From: an uncultured Bacteroidota bacterium
GTDB taxonomy: Bacteria > Bacteroidota > Bacteroidia > Chitinophagales > Chitinophagaceae
Direction of reading: 5' to 3'
DNA: 52,179 nucleotides
Assembly: GCA_903882805.1 (NCBI GenBank)
Contig: CAIRYK010000039.1
Location: 1 to 52,179, forward strand
This document shows, one piece after another, positions 48,600-52,179 of the stretch; within the stretch, counting starts at the first letter, position 1, and every line of letters begins with the position of its first letter. The notes under the pieces were generated by a model. It was not told the origin of the DNA, did not search any database, and was given only the letters and a program-made list of their open reading frames with translations. Both the position numbers and the translations under genes were made by a program.

Positions 48600-50363
48600 A
48601 TGGCGAAGTTTATATTTACCCTAATCGCGCTATTGAATTTTTTTACTATCAATGCTCAATCTTGGCAATGGGCAAGTTCTACAACGTGCAGCATACTACC
48701 CCGAAATGAACTTGGTATGCTGTCGATAGATAGAGTTAGCGCCAATCCCGGCATTTATGTAGTTGGGAGTAATTTAAACGATAGTATTTGTTTCCCTACC
48801 GTTACTTTTCACTATTATCCAGATTCGAGTCAGTTAATTATCGCTAAGTACGACACATCGGGTAATCTGCTTTGGGTTAAAGCAAGTGAATCGGGCTATT
48901 GCGCTGGCACTAATGCTACAATAGATAAAGAAGGGAATCTACTTATATATGGTAGGTTTTTCACACCGAACGTATCTATAGGCTCCCACACACTTATAAA
49001 CCCTAATTATATAGTTGGAGGCGGGTTAATTAAAAATCATTGCTATTTTATCATGAAAGTTGACCCTTGGGGCAATATTATTTGGAGTAGGATAGGGGGT
49101 AATGTGGCAAATAGATATGAGACTTTGATCATGGGGGGTATAGGGGTAGATGATGCACGCTATATTTATGTAAGTGGAACTTTTGATGACTCAACCTTAA
49201 AAATTGAAGGAAATGTATATCCTGTAACCCATGTTGATTCTGGCGATATATTTCTGGCAAAATACGACTCGGCGGGAGTATTTATGTGGGCAAAAACATT
49301 TGGCGACACCGGATGCGATTATGGACAACGCCTTTTAATAGGTACAAACAACCGAATATACCTTTCCGGTTGGTACACATCTTCTATGCTTCGCCTTGGC
49401 GCAGTAATGCTTACGCATACGGGAATGCTCAGTAGTTCGTACAGACCCGATGCGTTTTTGTCCTGTTTAGATACTTCTGGTGCTGTATTGTGGGCTCAAA
49501 CCTCTACCGGTAATGCAAAGGTGAACGGACTTGCCTTAGACAGCAGAAACAATATATTCATGACGGGTAGTATTTGCGACACTGCTTACAGCTTTGGGAG
49601 CTATCATTTTGCACATCCTAATCTATGGGTAGGTGGCTTTGTAACGAAATTCGACAGCGCTGGCGCTGTACTTTGGGGTAAATCATTCTATCCGCTTACA
49701 CCCACCTTATCTGGATCATCAGCAAATCCAATTTATGAGGTAACGGTAGACCCTTGCGATAATATCTGGGTAACAGGAGCCACTTGGCGCGATTCCGTTG
49801 GGCTCGACGGTTCAACATTGTTCCCGACAACGATAGCCGGTCCAGACCCGATGATTTTTGCCGGTTTTAATCCTTCCGGTGTATTACTGGATGCTTTCAG
49901 ATTGGTATCCGGCGGCGACGATAATGCAGGTATAGCTGCCGACTGTGATGGGAGTATTTACTTAGCAGGCGATATAAGAACAACTGTAGCATTAGGACCA
50001 GATACACTGCGCGCATCTGGTGGTGGAGAGAATATGTTTTTGGCTAAGTATAAGCCTGGAATCACTTGTTCTGGTATTTGTCCCGGCGACGCGCTAAGTT
50101 TTAGTCAGAGCGTGAGTGCTCAAGATGTAGAAATATATCCTAACCCTGTTGCTGAAATTTGTACAGTGAAAATACCCTTTAACACTAAAACCCATTGCAC
50201 CGCAACGCTATGCGACGTAACAGGGAGGCTTGTTAAAACACAAGAACTCTTCTCGACCACCACCACAGTAAATATCTCTGACCTTGCACCCGGTCTTTAC
50301 TTGTGCAGGGTAATAATTGGCGAAACCATTGCTATTACAAAAAAGGTAACAATTATTAGGTAA
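48600..50363 (+). CDS. Secreted beta-propeller-like protein with T9SS sorting domain (copy 2)
   Basis: The 587-residue product parallels copy 1 from end to end: signal peptide (cleavage near INAQS, residue about 20), the same SWxWAxSxxC opening, SBBP-like repeats (IAKYDTSGNLLW, KVDPWGNIIWSR, LAKYDSAGVFMWAKTFG) and a T9SS tail (VEIYPNPVAEICTVKI to TIIR). Conserved Cys pairs are shared with copy 1. They are probably cotranscribed. Divergence is spread evenly, so this is an old duplication, not a recent one. No domain suggests an enzyme; carbohydrate or protein binding is possible. Confidence 0.88.
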   Translation: MAKFIFTLIALLNFFTINAQSWQWASSTTCSILPRNELGMLSIDRVSANPGIYVVGSNLNDSICFPTVTFHYYPDSSQLIIAKYDTSGNLLWVKASESGYCAGTNATIDKEGNLLIYGRFFTPNVSIGSHTLINPNYIVGGGLIKNHCYFIMKVDPWGNIIWSRIGGNVANRYETLIMGGIGVDDARYIYVSGTFDDSTLKIEGNVYPVTHVDSGDIFLAKYDSAGVFMWAKTFGDTGCDYGQRLLIGTNNRIYLSGWYTSSMLRLGAVMLTHTGMLSSSYRPDAFLSCLDTSGAVLWAQTSTGNAKVNGLALDSRNNIFMTGSICDTAYSFGSYHFAHPNLWVGGFVTKFDSAGAVLWGKSFYPLTPTLSGSSANPIYEVTVDPCDNIWVTGATWRDSVGLDGSTLFPTTIAGPDPMIFAGFNPSGVLLDAFRLVSGGDDNAGIAADCDGSIYLAGDIRTTVALGPDTLRASGGGENMFLAKYKPGITCSGICPGDALSFSQSVSAQDVEIYPNPVAEICTVKIPFNTKTHCTATLCDVTGRLVKTQELFSTTTTVNISDLAPGLYLCRVIIGETIAITKKVTIIR

Positions 50364-50419
50364 ATCCACTCCACTGCAAATTTTGGTGTATAGCCCCAAA
50401 AGCAATCCAATTCAACCGT

Positions 50420-51463
50420 ATGATGCAACGCAACATTATTTCCATAGTCATCCCTTTGTTTATTTTACTATTTCCTACGGTAAGTGCACAGGACAGGAAA
50501 GGGAAGGTGGAAGTAAAGAAAGATCCGCTTGCCTTTAGCGAAGATTGGGGAGCCGAACATTTTTACAATCCCAACATAAGCAGGGAAAAAATAGGTAAAC
50601 AGGGGTTGTCGCTACCATTGAAGAGCAGAAGGGCCGACGTACTCAAAATGTTATTTCCGGGAGCTAAATACTACAAGATACCCGACATAGAAGGCGGCGG
50701 TGCGCTGTGGCGGTCGACAAACTATAAATCGATACGAGTTGTACATCCTGTTACTACCGACGATCACTATTTCCCGATAAGGAAAGGCAATTACACTATC
50801 GTTAATAGTATACTTCGTTACACTGATGATAGCAATCGGAAATGGATGCTTGTAGTACTCGAGTCGAAAGAAGTAATGCCACTCGACGAACTGGAATGTT
50901 GTATCCCAGATGGAGCAGACATGAGCCTTGCGCTCTTCAAAAAAACCGACACTGCGTGGTTGCTAACCAATTTCACGATGACGACTGGTTGTTTTGGCCG
51001 CTGGCATAAATTAAGCGGTGTTGGTCTACAGAAATTCGGGAAAAACAATTTTGGCGTAGTGGTCGATCAGCATTGGCGAAATCCCGGCGGCCCATCGGGG
51101 GGGAGTGAGCATTACTTCGGATTGGTAAACGGTCAATATCGTAACGTATTAGATTTGTACCGTTGCTATTATGCAGAATCGATGTGTTGCGACTGGGAAG
51201 CAAACGTAGTATTTGCTAAAAGCGGACGCAACTTTGAAGATATAAGTGTGATCATAAAAAGCGAATATCATAAACCATTTACGCTTCCCGACCTGCCGCA
51301 ATTTCTCGACACTTCGTTAGTTTTACCCAACGGTTTAGAGCGGTATGTTACGCCAGTAACCGATAGTTTTAAATACAAAAAAACTTGCAGCTTTACTTTT
51401 GTCAATAACAAATATGTACTAAGATCGACCAAAATAAAAGTGAAAGGTAAAAACAAACATTAA
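50420..51463 (+). CDS. Secreted protein of unknown function
   Basis: The 347-residue product has a signal peptide (cleavage near VSAQD, residue about 24). I recognise no family. It has a basic lead, then a compact region (about 60-290) with a Cys pair in LECCIPDG and YAESMCCDWEANV, and ends in a very basic tail (RSTKIKVKGKNKH). DQHWRNPGGPSGGSEHYFGL is the most distinctive stretch. It lacks a T9SS tail, so it is probably periplasmic or outer-membrane associated. It follows the propeller pair after 56 bases and may belong to the same transcript. Confidence 0.75.
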   Translation: MMQRNIISIVIPLFILLFPTVSAQDRKGKVEVKKDPLAFSEDWGAEHFYNPNISREKIGKQGLSLPLKSRRADVLKMLFPGAKYYKIPDIEGGGALWRSTNYKSIRVVHPVTTDDHYFPIRKGNYTIVNSILRYTDDSNRKWMLVVLESKEVMPLDELECCIPDGADMSLALFKKTDTAWLLTNFTMTTGCFGRWHKLSGVGLQKFGKNNFGVVVDQHWRNPGGPSGGSEHYFGLVNGQYRNVLDLYRCYYAESMCCDWEANVVFAKSGRNFEDISVIIKSEYHKPFTLPDLPQFLDTSLVLPNGLERYVTPVTDSFKYKKTCSFTFVNNKYVLRSTKIKVKGKNKH

Positions 51464-51483
51464 AACGCTAAAAAAGGCGGCAG

Positions 51484-52011
51484 CTAGTTCTTTGGATCTG
51501 GATATTCAAATTTCATAGAATCCAACACAAGTGCACCGCGCATAGGTCCATTTTTAAAATGCAAAGTGCAAATGTGCTGTGGCTTGAACTCAGGGAAGCT
51601 AACAATAATGAATTCTGAAGTGTGTTTTTCTATCCAGCCAACAACATTTAGGTATACTAATGACGTTCTATATTTGAGTTTTTTTTGACCATCCTCGCTT
51701 GATATTAGATAGGTAATAATTCCACCTATTTCCCGCGGTAATTCAATGTCCGGCATGTCAACGTTCTTACCTATAAACAAGGTGTCTGGCCTTGAAACGC
51801 CCGTTTTATATTTAGCCGTAATGTATTCGCTTATTGCACGAGTATAGCAATAAGAATCTCGTACTTTCTTTTTGGAGCCGGATTGTTTTTCAATACCGTC
51901 TATATCGCGGCCATCTATTACTGGCTTTTTATTATTGCCCTGACCAAAAATTTGACCGGCCATTAACACGAGAAAAATAGTCGTAAGTTCTAGAGTTGGA
52001 ATAATTTTCAT
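51484..52011 (-). CDS. Small secreted protein of unknown function
   Basis: The 175-residue product has a signal peptide (cleavage near QIFGQG, residue about 24), then a lysine-rich linker and a globular part of about 120 residues without a recognised family. It converges on the 347-residue gene with only 20 bases between stops and no obvious terminator. The 168 bases to its right, up to the window edge, hold no gene I can support. Confidence 0.7.
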   Translation of the reverse strand: MKIIPTLELTTIFLVLMAGQIFGQGNNKKPVIDGRDIDGIEKQSGSKKKVRDSYCYTRAISEYITAKYKTGVSRPDTLFIGKNVDMPDIELPREIGGIITYLISSEDGQKKLKYRTSLVYLNVVGWIEKHTSEFIIVSFPEFKPQHICTLHFKNGPMRGALVLDSMKFEYPDPKN

Positions 52012-52179
52012 TGCTTTTGCTAGTCTAAATTGCGCTGGTTAATTGAAAAGTGGCTTATTGCACCAACAACATATGAGCAAAATCTGAGGCTTTTCAGTTT
52101 GTGAAAATAATGTATTTTACGGCACAACTTATATAATTGACTGGCCTGAAGTTATTGCGAATAAGGTTAAAAAATAGAT

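Overview
The window looks like chromosomal DNA of a Bacteroidetes bacterium, probably from the Chitinophagaceae/Sphingobacteriia side. Four large secreted proteins end in type IX secretion (T9SS) type A sorting domains. Many intergenic regions carry the Bacteroidetes promoter -7 box TAnnTTTG, and Shine-Dalgarno sequences are mostly absent. FKBP lipoproteins, short M1 peptidases and the gyrA-TPR pair also fit the phylum. Species-level placement is not possible from the sequence alone. I see no rRNA, tRNA, CRISPR array or insertion sequence.

Layout. 1-2.4 kb: AT-rich accessory DNA with the 3' part of a WG-repeat protein, a small unknown gene and a RelE/ParE-type toxin-antitoxin pair. 2.4-14.7 kb: a minus-strand series, read from nrnA at 14.7 kb down through three FKBP prolyl-isomerase genes, two tandem M1 metallopeptidases, a membrane-TPR (GT-C-like) protein and mutS. 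14.9-18.2 kb: ndk and valS on the plus strand. 18.2-19.5 kb: a multi-pass GT-C-like membrane protein. 19.6-27 kb: one gene for a 2457-residue secreted adhesin-like protein with a glycine-rich head, 28 Ig-like repeats and a T9SS tail. 27.3-32.2 kb: an M20 dipeptidase and a second T9SS protein with the same glycine-rich head. 32.5-37.8 kb: gyrA, a TPR protein and a fatty-acid desaturase. 37.9-40.6 kb: a secreted unknown, a C5-cytosine methyltransferase with an adjacent Vsr endonuclease, and a small protein consisting only of a divergent sigma-70 region 1.2-2.4. 40.7-46.5 kb: an ArsR-MFS operon with a clear operator, an esterase-like hydrolase, an extradiol dioxygenase of the DODA family, an SDR oxidoreductase, a Crp/Fnr regulator and a VOC protein. 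46.8-52 kb: tandem T9SS beta-propeller paralogs and two secreted unknowns.

How the parts work together. Housekeeping functions (mismatch repair, nucleotide and nanoRNA turnover, valyl-tRNA charging, gyrase) are interleaved with an envelope/secretome theme: exported proline isomerases, exported peptidases and large T9SS surface proteins. Dcm-like methylase plus Vsr forms a methylate-and-repair pair with no restriction enzyme in view. The most unusual items are the truncated sigma-2-only protein overlapping the end of vsr, the two-class block structure of the 28-repeat protein, a Lys at the quinolone-determining Ser83 position of GyrA, and an esterase whose catalytic His is replaced by Asn. Functional claims for these are inference; alignment and expression data would settle them.
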